Shown here: one piece after another, positions 1 to 6,218 of the stretch
Layout: every line of letters starts with the position of its first letter
How positions within the stretch are numbered: position 1 is the first letter of the stretch
Assembly: GCA_913009475.1 (NCBI GenBank)
Contig: CAJVYJ010000078.1
Location: forward strand, 1 to 8,048
Direction of reading: 5' to 3'
From: an uncultured Actinomycetes bacterium
GTDB lineage: Bacteria > Actinomycetota > Aquicultoria > CAJVYJ01
DNA length: 8,048 nucleotides
The notes under the pieces: model-generated
What the model was told of the DNA's origin: nothing
What the model saw: only the letters and a program-made list of their open reading frames with translations
Databases searched by the model: none
Program-made: the position numbers and the translations under genes

Positions 1-820
1 TCTCCAGGAAATACCCTGCCATCAGGGCTGTCATTAAATCACACCCTATCGTCCGGCCAGTCTCATCCATAACCATTAAGCGATCTGCGTCGCCGTCAAA
101 ACAGACTCCGACATCAGCATTTTTCTCGATTACGGCTTGCTTCAGCTCTGCCAGGTTTGACTCTACCAGAGGATTGGGATCGTGCTTAAAAGTGCCATTA
201 TGCTCAAAATTAAGCTCTGTGACTTCTAAATCCAGATCGCCAAAGACAAGCGGCATCCACTTGCCGGCCATGCCGTTGGATGCGTCTATTACTATTTTTA
301 ACTTTTTAATATTGCTGTCCAGAAAACTGCGGACATGCCTTTTATAAGGGGCGGTTAAATCTTCGGAAATAACCTGGCCCTTACCGGCTGCTACGGTATG
401 TCGCAGCGATGTCGCAATGTGTTTTATTTCCTGCAGGCCTGTATCGCCGCCAACGGGCCTTGCCTGCATTCCACTGATTTTGAAACCATTGTATTGTGCC
501 GGATTATGACTGGCGGTAATGATTATGCCTCCTTGGGCACAACGATGAACCACCGCGTAAGAGACAGCCGGAGTCGGCGCGAACGAAGCAGTCATAGCGA
601 CCTTAATATTACGCGCGGCCAACACTTCAGCCGCTGTCTCAGCGAAACGCCGGGATAAAAATCTAGTATCATGACCAATTATAACCAGAGGTTTTTGATT
701 TTCTTCCAGCAGATAGTCGGCTGTCGCTTGCGCCGCCAAACGCAGATTGGCAAAAGTAAAATTATCAGCGATAATATCGCGCCAGCCGTCCGTACCAAAG
801 GTAATCTTTCGCGAACTCAT
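1..820 (-). CDS. Phosphomannomutase/phosphoglucomutase, 5' part (cut by window edge)
   Basis: An alpha-D-phosphohexomutase that interconverts hexose 6-phosphate and 1-phosphate in the cytoplasm. Here it probably supplies mannose-1-phosphate for GDP-mannose. Reading from 820 leftwards gives 273 uninterrupted codons, and the gene continues past position 1; the family is usually around 450-470 residues. Visible marks are FGTDGWR near residues 8-14, the phosphoserine loop TASHNP at 102-107 with catalytic Ser104, and the metal-binding loop DGDADR at 242-247. Domain 1 and most of domain 2 are therefore intact; the sugar-binding and C-terminal domains lie outside the window. ATG at 818-820 is the only plausible start: no in-frame ATG, GTG or TTG lies between it and the AAGGAG sequence at 841-836. 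The gap to that Shine-Dalgarno is long (15 nt) and contains a hairpin. The gene starts 73 nt after the dehydratase gene. Sequence alone cannot separate mannose from glucose specificity; the neighbours favour mannose. Confidence 0.93.
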   Translation of the reverse strand, partial: MSSRKITFGTDGWRDIIADNFTFANLRLAAQATADYLLEENQKPLVIIGHDTRFLSRRFAETAAEVLAARNIKVAMTASFAPTPAVSYAVVHRCAQGGIIITASHNPAQYNGFKISGMQARPVGGDTGLQEIKHIATSLRHTVAAGKGQVISEDLTAPYKRHVRSFLDSNIKKLKIVIDASNGMAGKWMPLVFGDLDLEVTELNFEHNGTFKHDPNPLVESNLAELKQAVIEKNADVGVCFDGDADRLMVMDETGRTIGCDLMTALMAGYFLE

Positions 821-841
821 ATTATAGTGAATATGCTCCTT
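818..841 (-). promoter_or_regulatory. Shine-Dalgarno followed by a start-codon hairpin
   Basis: In gene sense, AAGGAG (841-836) is followed directly by CATATT, a six-base loop CACTAT, and AATATG. This is a perfect 6-bp inverted repeat (835-830 with 823-818) whose last three bases are the ATG of the phosphohexomutase gene. If it folds, the start codon is paired and the ribosome-binding site sits at the foot of the stem. TATAAT also occurs at 826-821, but as a promoter it would start transcription inside the gene. The inverted repeat is certain; a role in translation is inference, because an A/U-rich 6-bp stem is only weakly stable. Confidence 0.45.
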
Positions 842-893
842 GTTTCGACAATGCGCTCCGCCGACCTTAAAATTGAAAAGTCTTTATTGTTTT

Positions 894-1853
894 TTATGCC
901 GATTTCAACTTATCACGCCACCAATTAAGCAGATCGGCTAGAGTCGTCTCCAGAGAAATCTCTGGGCGCCAACCTGTATCTTGCTCGATTTTACCGGCGT
1001 CACCCCAGAGTATCTCCACGTCGGAAGGGCGCATTCTAGTCGGGTCTTGACGTATTTCTATCTGCTTATCAGTATGAGACAATAAGATGGCCAACATATC
1101 TTTTATAGCTATAGTCTTACCGGAAGCAATATTATAGACTTCTCCCGGCTTCCCTTTCTCCACTGCCAGCCAGTAAGCGCGCACCGTATCGCGAACATCA
1201 GTAAAATCTCGTTTAGCTTCCAGGTTACCGACTTCAATGACCGGCTCCTTTATGCCCAACTCGATTTCCACTATCTGCTTGGCGAAATTCGAGGTAACAA
1301 AGACATAACCGCGACGCGGGCCCGTATGGTTAAAAGCCCTGGTTCTGAGCACTTTAGTGCCGTAACTTTGAAAATATTGATAGCCCATCAAATCCTGGGT
1401 AACTTTGCTGACCGCGTAAGGACTGAGCGGACGCAGCGGATTTGTCTCTTTTATCGGGACTTCATCCGGGTAGACCATCCCGTATTCCTCCGAAGAACAA
1501 GCAATTTGGATGGGACAATCCAAGTCCAATTGGCGCATGGCTTCAAAAATATTCAATTGGCCGATAATATTGGTATCCAGCGTGTCAGTCGGCGCCTTCC
1601 ATGAGGTAGGCACAAAACTTTGGGCCGCCAGATGAAATATATAGTCAGGAGCAGACTCTTCGATAATGGAACGCATTGAAGTCGCGTCACGAATATCGCC
1701 TTCTACTAATTTTAATTTATCCACAATATGCTCAATATTATCCATGCGGCTGCGCCACCTTTTAATTCCCCAGACTTCAGCCCCTTTTCGTAAAGATAAT
1801 TCCGCTAAATGGCTACCGGCGAATCCGGTTATGCCTGTAATTAAAACTCGCAA
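894..1853 (-). CDS. gmd: GDP-mannose 4,6-dehydratase-like SDR enzyme
   Basis: An extended short-chain dehydrogenase of 319 residues, predicted to convert GDP-mannose to GDP-4-keto-6-deoxymannose using bound NADP. The Rossmann motif GxxGxxG is at residues 7-13. SSEEYG is at 120-125, with Glu122 at the position of the dehydratase active-site glutamate. The YxxxK pair is Tyr146 and Lys150. FNHTGPRRG (174-182) resembles the NHxSPRRG of classical dehydratases. VGNLEAKRDF (208-217) is shared with GDP-4-keto-6-deoxymannose reductases. The protein is shorter than classical Gmd and is overall close to the reductase family, so a reductase function is possible. The start is TTG (1853-1851), four bases after AGGAGG at 1863-1858; the protein then begins MRVLITG, as its relatives do. 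It is a paralogue of the SDR gene at 3323-4288. Together the two could cover both steps to GDP-rhamnose. The assignment between the two steps rests on Glu122 and the PRRG motif. Confidence 0.72.
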   Translation of the reverse strand: MRVLITGITGFAGSHLAELSLRKGAEVWGIKRWRSRMDNIEHIVDKLKLVEGDIRDATSMRSIIEESAPDYIFHLAAQSFVPTSWKAPTDTLDTNIIGQLNIFEAMRQLDLDCPIQIACSSEEYGMVYPDEVPIKETNPLRPLSPYAVSKVTQDLMGYQYFQSYGTKVLRTRAFNHTGPRRGYVFVTSNFAKQIVEIELGIKEPVIEVGNLEAKRDFTDVRDTVRAYWLAVEKGKPGEVYNIASGKTIAIKDMLAILLSHTDKQIEIRQDPTRMRPSDVEILWGDAGKIEQDTGWRPEISLETTLADLLNWWRDKLKSA

Positions 1854-1869
1854 ATTTCCTCCTCTGAGA

Positions 1870-1981
1870 CCGCCAAAAACCTAATTTGCGGCGTTATTCT
1901 CCGTCTCGTTTCCGTTACGTAACAAAACTACGCTCCCTCACCTCGGCTAGTCGTCTGCCTTGCACCTCAGGCCTTTGGCGG
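1870..1981 (-). repeat. 112-bp inverted-repeat-bounded structured element
   Basis: Two 20-nt arms (1870-1889 and 1962-1981) are inverted copies with 15 of 20 positions matching. In RNA of the gene-sense strand, three of the five mismatches become G-U pairs, so 18 of 20 positions can pair. Nested inside are a short GCGT/ACGC pairing (1891-1894 with 1930-1933) and a hairpin around the 10-bp palindrome GTTACGTAAC (1914-1923). That hairpin is extended outward in the sense strand by two G-U and two A-U pairs. The element fills most of the spacer between the guanylyltransferase and dehydratase genes and has no convincing ORF. It could be a dispersed repeat (MITE- or REP-like) or a structured leader for the dehydratase gene. 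No known RNA family was recognised. Confidence 0.45.
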
Positions 1982-1995
1982 CCCCAGCTTTTTTG

Positions 1996-2022
1996 ACCGA
2001 CCGATATGACCTTTCGGCCGGC
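1996..2022 (-). other. Stem-loop just after the guanylyltransferase stop codon
   Basis: In gene sense, 2022-2014 pairs with 2004-1996 as a 9-bp stem including two G-U pairs, with a 9-nt loop. It begins six bases past the TAG stop at 2028. The bases that follow it in the transcript are A-rich (UCAAAAAAGC), not a U tract, so it is not a standard intrinsic terminator. It may protect the 3' end of the transcript or belong to the same repeated unit as the adjacent 112-bp element. Confidence 0.35.
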
Positions 2023-2027
2023 ACCTA

Positions 2028-3140
2028 CTAAAATCTAATTGTGCCAGGCAATACTTCCGTCTCCGGCCAAATTCTAATACCTTTCTTTAGCCAGTTGTCA
2101 TCCCCGACTTTCATATTGTCACCCAAAACAGCGTTTTCTTCAATATGGACCTTGCGGCCGATTTTTATTCCCCGGCCCAGAACACTATTCCTAATAACGC
2201 TGCTGCCGCCTAAATGACAATCTTCCATAATCACCGAACCGTCGATACGCACACCCTCGCCGATAGTACAATTATCGCCGATAGAGGTAGGCCCGGTAAT
2301 GCTGACGTTATCACTGATTTTACAGTTCTTACCGATTAATATGGGAGCAAATAAATTGGCACTGTCGGCGACCTCCAAACCAGCGCCAACCCAAATTCTC
2401 GGTTTGATTTCTTCGCCTTCGACAATTGCTTGCATCTTTCCGTCTAAAATATCATAATGCGCCCGCAAATACTTTTCCGGGCTGCCGATATCCAGCCAGT
2501 AAGCGCCGGAGGGGAAACCGTAAAGCGGCAGACCTTTCTCCAACATTATAGGAAACAAACCGCGCTCAAAAGAGAAATTCTCACCCGCGGGGGCGTATTG
2601 CAAGACTTCCGGCTCTAATATATAAGTGCCGGCGTTAATCAGGTCAGTGGTTACCTCATCCCAATTCGGCTTCTCCAAGAACTCTTTAATATGTCCATTG
2701 GAGTTCAAGGGGACCAGACCATAGGAAGTGGGGTCGTCAACGGAAGTCAGCGCCAGCGTCGCCAGAGCTTGCTTATGGCGATGATAGTCAATTAAAAAAG
2801 ATAGGTTCAGATTAGTTAAAATGTCACCATTGAAAACTACAAAAGTATCATCTATCAAATGCTCGATATTTTTAACAGCGCCGCAAGTACCCAGCGGAAT
2901 TTCTTCTGTCACGCAAGTCAGCTTAGCGCCGAGTCGGGCAAAATCATCCACCAAGCGGTTAAAAGTATCCGGTAAATATCCGGTTGAGAGAATGATGTCA
3001 TCAATATCATGCTCTTTTAGCAGCGTTACTATATATTCAATAAACGGCCGGTTGAGCAAGGACAACATCGGCTTAGGACTGTTAATCGTTAACGGGCGCA
3101 AGCGCGTCCCCAAACCACCGACAAGAATAACTGCTTGCAT
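2028..3140 (-). CDS. Mannose-1-phosphate guanylyltransferase-type nucleotidyltransferase
   Basis: A 370-residue sugar-nucleotide pyrophosphorylase, predicted to make GDP-mannose from mannose-1-phosphate and GTP. The N-terminal nucleotidyltransferase domain covers about residues 1-235. It has the nucleotide-binding loop GGLGTRLRP (8-16), Lys23 in SPKP, LGTCGA at 83-88, the metal-binding Asp106 in NGD, EKP at 156-158, INAGTY at 168-173 and WLDIGS at 215-220. From about residue 245, hexapeptide repeats (IG-x4-I-x4-I patterns such as ILIGKNCKI and SIGDNCTI) form a left-handed beta-helix tail, as in the eukaryotic GMPPB type. This differs from the ManC type, which carries a cupin isomerase domain. 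ATG at 3140-3138 follows GGAGG (3150-3146) with a 5-nt gap. A probable promoter lies just upstream. GTP versus UTP or dTTP use cannot be read from sequence; the flanking mutase, dehydratase and reductase genes make GDP-mannose the likely product. Confidence 0.85.
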   Translation of the reverse strand: MQAVILVGGLGTRLRPLTINSPKPMLSLLNRPFIEYIVTLLKEHDIDDIILSTGYLPDTFNRLVDDFARLGAKLTCVTEEIPLGTCGAVKNIEHLIDDTFVVFNGDILTNLNLSFLIDYHRHKQALATLALTSVDDPTSYGLVPLNSNGHIKEFLEKPNWDEVTTDLINAGTYILEPEVLQYAPAGENFSFERGLFPIMLEKGLPLYGFPSGAYWLDIGSPEKYLRAHYDILDGKMQAIVEGEEIKPRIWVGAGLEVADSANLFAPILIGKNCKISDNVSITGPTSIGDNCTIGEGVRIDGSVIMEDCHLGGSSVIRNSVLGRGIKIGRKVHIEENAVLGDNMKVGDDNWLKKGIRIWPETEVLPGTIRF

Positions 3141-3162
3141 CTCTTCCTCCTATCTACTCGTT

Positions 3163-3189
3163 ATTATATCTTAATAAATATTAGCCCAA
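3163..3189 (-). promoter_or_regulatory. Probable promoter of the guanylyltransferase gene
   Basis: A perfect -10 hexamer TATAAT lies at 3168-3163 in an AT-rich stretch. TTGGGC at 3189-3184 matches the first half of a -35 box, with a short 15-nt spacer. Initiation near 3156 would give a leader of about 16 nt containing the GGAGG ribosome-binding site. This lies after the only large spacer upstream of the gene, so a second transcription unit may start here. The -10 is convincing; the -35 is weak. Confidence 0.45.
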
Positions 3190-3233
3190 CACTGATTCTA
3201 ATTTCTATCTTGAGACTGTTTAACAATTCAATA

Positions 3234-3257
3234 TTTTATACATTTATCATTTTATCA
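3234..3257. repeat. Three approximate 8-bp AT-rich tandem units
   Basis: TTTTATAC, ATTTATCA and TTTTATCA follow one another directly and differ from each other at one to three positions. They sit beside the GC-rich palindrome and may be the edge of the same dispersed element. No function is evident, and chance in AT-rich DNA is possible. Confidence 0.25.
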
Positions 3258-3258
3258 C

Positions 3259-3279
3259 GGGCGGGCGCAAGGCCCGCCC
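3259..3279. repeat. GC-rich palindrome, REP-like dispersed repeat
   Basis: GGGCGGGC (3259-3266) and GCCCGCCC (3272-3279) form a perfect 8-bp stem with a 5-nt loop, followed by CTACAA on the plus strand. Neither strand has a U tract after the stem, so it is not a classical terminator. Short palindromes of the form GTAGGGGCG...CGCCC recur as dispersed repeats in many environmental genomes, from memory of such sequences. It stands between the six-gene run and the guanylyltransferase gene and could attenuate transcription or stabilise the upstream mRNA. Confidence 0.5.
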
Positions 3280-3294
3280 CTACAACATTTTCCG

Positions 3295-3349
3295 CCTTTA
3301 CGCTCTCACGTTTTTTCTTCCCTCAATCCTCTACGCTCTCATTTTTCTT
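3295..3349. repeat. Short direct duplication spanning the end of the reductase gene
   Basis: Two copies lie 33 bp apart, at 3295-3319 and 3328-3349. Both begin CCTYTACGCTCTCA and end in a T run plus CTT; they differ by one substitution and about three inserted bases. The second copy is inside the SDR gene and encodes most of its last residues (KKNESVE). The first is in the spacer. This looks like a local duplication or two copies of a dispersed sequence. Confidence 0.45.
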
Positions 3350-4288
3350 TAACTTCTCCCGCCACCAATCGAGCAGATCAGCTAAGGTTTTATCAATAGG
3401 TATCTCCGGTTGCCAACCGACGTCGGACTTGATTTTACGGTTATCACCGACCAATATCGGAATATCGGAAGGTCGATTCTTAGCCGGGTCGACCGCGAAA
3501 GTGATTTTCTTCCGTGATAAAGCCAGCAACCTCTCAAGGATTTCACCGGCCGAGTAAGCCGTACCGGAACAGACATTATAAGCCTCACCGGCCACACCGG
3601 TCTCAGCCAGCATCCAGTAAGCACGGACCACATCTCTAACATCACTGAAATCCCTTTTCGCCTCCAGATTGCCGACCATAATTCTCGGCTCTCTTCTACC
3701 GGCTTCTATCTCCGCTATCTGTTTGGCGAAATCACTGCAAACAAAAGCTTCCGTCTGCGCCGGGCCGGTATGATTAAAAGAACGACTTCGTATTATCGGC
3801 AATCGATACCCTAAATAATATTGTAACCCCAGTATATCCTGGCAAGCTTTACTGGCGGCATAAGGGTTGTCCGGCAATAAAGGATACTCTTCCTTAATAG
3901 GCATATCAGCTTGGTCGACCTTACCGTATTCCTGGCTCGAACAAGCGACAAGTATCTTTGGTTTGGCCTCTAATTCCAAAGCCGCCGCGAATAAGTTTAA
4001 TTCACCGAATATATTTACCCTATAGGTTGTTTCCGGAACCGCCCAAGACTGAGGAACGGAACTTAAAGCAGCCAGATGAAAAATATATTGGGGCTTAACC
4101 GCTTTTACAAAATCGACTACCGCTTGCTTATCGTTAATATTCATCTGACGGTAGTTGGCCGGCTCTAGATATTGAATATCAGCTTTTAGTTTATGGTCAA
4201 AGCCAAATAACTCATGCTCATGGCGTAATAAATTGACTAGATGATAGCCGGCAAAACCGGCCACACCGGTGATAAGCACGCGCGCCAC
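3323..4288 (-). CDS. rmd: GDP-4-keto-6-deoxy-D-mannose reductase-like SDR enzyme
   Basis: A 321-residue extended SDR enzyme, predicted to reduce GDP-4-keto-6-deoxymannose with NAD(P)H to GDP-D-rhamnose. The Rossmann motif GxxGxxG is at residues 8-14. SSQEYG is at 117-122, and Tyr143 and Lys147 form the YxxxK pair. FNHTGPAQ (171-178), VGNLEAKRDF (205-214) and YNVCSG (237-242) match the bacterial Rmd family. The position that is Glu122 in the neighbouring dehydratase-like enzyme is Gln119 here, which suits a reductase that needs no dehydration base. A role as a related epimerase or reductase is possible. The start is GTG at 4288-4286, three bases after the preceding glycosyltransferase stop, with only a weak purine-rich AAAGAAG upstream; translational coupling is likely. 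A GTG three codons further in is an alternative start. The C-terminal tail after WWREKL is encoded by a duplicated sequence also found in the spacer. Confidence 0.78.
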   Translation of the reverse strand: MARVLITGVAGFAGYHLVNLLRHEHELFGFDHKLKADIQYLEPANYRQMNINDKQAVVDFVKAVKPQYIFHLAALSSVPQSWAVPETTYRVNIFGELNLFAAALELEAKPKILVACSSQEYGKVDQADMPIKEEYPLLPDNPYAASKACQDILGLQYYLGYRLPIIRSRSFNHTGPAQTEAFVCSDFAKQIAEIEAGRREPRIMVGNLEAKRDFSDVRDVVRAYWMLAETGVAGEAYNVCSGTAYSAGEILERLLALSRKKITFAVDPAKNRPSDIPILVGDNRKIKSDVGWQPEIPIDKTLADLLDWWREKLKKNESVED

Positions 4289-4291
4289 TCT

Positions 4292-5197
4292 TTAAACTTC
4301 TTTCTTTGACGGCTTTGGACGCATTCCCGCGGATACGCGGCGGAAATAACTAATACTGATAAGCAGTATTATCCTAAGGCCCAGCCCAACAACGACCAGC
4401 GGTTTTAAAAATCGGCGCCAGCTGTGCTGATATTTTTTATTATAAAACCGATACATGCTTTTCTGGAATTCCACTATCATCTTATTGCTTGTTTGTTCAC
4501 TGCTTTTCCCGATATGATGCATGGCTTTAGCCTGAGGATAAAAATAAACCTGCCAATTTTTTTGCCGCAACCGATAACAGAAATCCAAATCTTCTACGTA
4601 CATAAAAAAGTTCTCGTCAAAAAAATTCACCTCTTGGGCTGCCTCGCGCCTAACAAACATAGCCGCGCCGGATACCCAATCGACCGACCGCTCGGAACGT
4701 CGGTCCCAATCCAACATCTTATACCGGACCGACCATGGATTATTGTGCCATAGAACCCCTAAAAAAGCATGCATTATCGAGTCACTGAAGCTGGGAAAAT
4801 TGCGGCCGGTGATTTGAGTACTGCCGTCAGCATTAAATAAAGCCGGGCCTACAACCGCCGCGCGTTCGTGACTATCGGCAAAATCCACTAATATATCAAT
4901 GGTATCTTGCTCGATCTCAGTATCACTGTTTAAGATAAAAACATACCTGGCGGAACTTTGCCGCAAGGCCTGGTTAGCGGCGGCGGCAAAACCGAGATTA
5001 CCAGCATTTTCCACTATATCTACCTGAGGAAAATCCCGCTCAACCAATTGGACACTGCCGTCCGTGGAATGGTTGTCGATGACCCGGACTTCAAAGCCGA
5101 CCAGCGGCTGCGCCTTGAATAATGAGTTTAGGCAAGCCGCTAATAACTCTTTAGTATTCCAATTAATGACGGCAATGGTAACATCAAGTTTAAGCAT
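4292..5197 (-). CDS. Family 2 glycosyltransferase, rhamnosyltransferase-like
   Basis: A 301-residue GT-A fold glycosyltransferase that should transfer a sugar from a nucleotide donor to a growing glycan at the inner face of the membrane. Seen in order: the N-terminal strand with NWN at residues 12-14, the nucleotide-binding DNHS at 41-44, NLGFAAAAN at 67-75, the DxD-equivalent NSD at 90-92, the acceptor-region WVSGAAM at 174-180, the catalytic-base motif EDLD at 202-205, and HH at 227-228. Residues about 266-285 are strongly hydrophobic and flanked by basic residues, fitting one C-terminal membrane anchor. The layout matches the WbbL/rhamnosyltransferase-like group, so a 6-deoxyhexose donor made by the adjacent enzymes is plausible but unproven. 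ATG at 5197-5195 lies two bases after the previous stop with a poor Shine-Dalgarno, so coupling is likely. It is related to the gene at 5200-6213. Confidence 0.88.
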   Translation of the reverse strand: MLKLDVTIAVINWNTKELLAACLNSLFKAQPLVGFEVRVIDNHSTDGSVQLVERDFPQVDIVENAGNLGFAAAANQALRQSSARYVFILNSDTEIEQDTIDILVDFADSHERAAVVGPALFNADGSTQITGRNFPSFSDSIMHAFLGVLWHNNPWSVRYKMLDWDRRSERSVDWVSGAAMFVRREAAQEVNFFDENFFMYVEDLDFCYRLRQKNWQVYFYPQAKAMHHIGKSSEQTSNKMIVEFQKSMYRFYNKKYQHSWRRFLKPLVVVGLGLRIILLISISYFRRVSAGMRPKPSKKEV

Positions 5198-5199
5198 AG

Positions 5200-6213
5200 T
5201 TAAAATCCATTAATATGTCGGCTTATCCAACTTCGATAGTTAAAAGGTTGGAGCCATTTTTTTTCAAATTCTTTACGGTCCACTAAACGGCGCCGCTGAA
5301 TAATCCGCCTTTTTTTCCACATAATGGGGATTTTCTTAAAGACGGTCCCCCAGCCTAATAAAGCTGATGGACAACGCCACAGCAAGGCCGCTCCTTTTAA
5401 CGTATCAGTTATTAAAAAATGAGGCAAATATTTGATTACACTTAAGCCGGAATCATTCTTTAACAACATAAAATAACGGTTCTTATAATTATGTGTCTCT
5501 ACCAGTTTCGACTTACGGACGGCGACACCGCCCCGGTAATGGTGAGCTACGGCCGTAGGCAGATAAAGGCATTTCCAAGCCCGGAGTTGAGCGCGCCAAC
5601 TCAAATCGGTATCTTCCAGAAATATAAAAAAATCAGTATCAAAATATTCCCCGTTGACTTCGATATCCGTCAGCATCGCCCGACGATAAAAACCTACGCC
5701 GGCACAAGTGCCAAAGACTTCTTCCTCTTTATTGAACTGGCCCCGGTCCAATTGGCTTTCGCCCCTATCATTAAATAACCGGTTCTTAAAAATCACGTGG
5801 CCGGTTGAGTCCAGAGTCGGCGGCACAGTCTTCTCCATGCGATAAATTTTACCGGAAATCGAGCCAATGCGCTCGTCCCGACCGGCGGCTGCTACTGCTT
5901 GAGCAATAAAATCAGGCTCCAAGACGACATCAACGTTGAGCGTTAAGATAAATTCCCCATCGGAGCCGTCAATGCCCAAATTCATGGCCTTGGAGAAACC
6001 CAAATTCTCCGAGTTTGCCAAAATAGTTACATCCGGGTAGTTGCTTTTAACGATTTTGAGAGAATCATCTTGTGAGTCATTATCGATAACCAGCAACTCT
6101 ATCGCGGCGTAACTTTGGTTTAAGACTGAGGAAATACAAGCGTCGATAAATTTAGCGCCGTTATAATTCAGAAGCAAAATTGAAACTCTAGGAAGAGAAT
6201 TATCATTCCCCAT
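5200..6213 (-). CDS. Family 2 glycosyltransferase
   Basis: A 337-residue GT-A glycosyltransferase, a distant paralogue of the next gene in the operon. Visible elements are NYN at residues 16-18, the nucleotide-binding IDNDS at 43-47, NLGFSKAMN at 70-78, the DxD-equivalent NVD at 93-95, GTCAGVGFYRR at 168-178, the catalytic-base motif EDTD at 200-203, and HH at 224-225. After the catalytic domain come a hydrophobic stretch (about 254-292) and a very basic segment (about 293-319, KKRRIIQRRR), which fit peripheral binding to the inner membrane. Donor and acceptor are unknown; GDP-rhamnose, UDP-xylose or UDP-glucuronate are the candidates supplied by neighbours. ATG at 6213-6211 follows the previous stop by 5 nt. 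The nearby AAGAG is too close to be a normal Shine-Dalgarno, so translation probably depends on the upstream gene. Confidence 0.88.
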   Translation of the reverse strand: MGNDNSLPRVSILLLNYNGAKFIDACISSVLNQSYAAIELLVIDNDSQDDSLKIVKSNYPDVTILANSENLGFSKAMNLGIDGSDGEFILTLNVDVVLEPDFIAQAVAAAGRDERIGSISGKIYRMEKTVPPTLDSTGHVIFKNRLFNDRGESQLDRGQFNKEEEVFGTCAGVGFYRRAMLTDIEVNGEYFDTDFFIFLEDTDLSWRAQLRAWKCLYLPTAVAHHYRGGVAVRKSKLVETHNYKNRYFMLLKNDSGLSVIKYLPHFLITDTLKGAALLWRCPSALLGWGTVFKKIPIMWKKRRIIQRRRLVDRKEFEKKWLQPFNYRSWISRHINGF

Positions 6214-6218
6214 GACTC

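Noticed and set aside
821..850. TTGTCG...TATAAT as a promoter for the phosphohexomutase gene
   Set aside because: The spacer is 19 nt, and initiation would fall inside the coding region just after the ATG, leaving no leader or ribosome-binding site.
398..928. Two plus-strand open frames of about 85 codons
   Set aside because: The first lies wholly antisense to the phosphohexomutase gene, and the second runs on into the spacer and the dehydratase end. The mutase active-site motifs TASHNP and DGDADR confirm the minus-strand reading.
1854..2027. tRNA or small protein gene in the spacer
   Set aside because: No acceptor stem with a proper cloverleaf or T-loop sequence was found, and no open frame with a ribosome-binding site is convincing.
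3259..3279. GC-rich stem-loop as an intrinsic terminator
   Set aside because: In neither direction is the stem followed by a run of T, so it was kept only as a repeat-like palindrome.
3135..3557. A 140-codon plus-strand open frame covering the spacer and the end of the reductase gene
   Set aside because: It runs through the palindrome and antisense to conserved reductase sequence, with composition typical of noncoding DNA.
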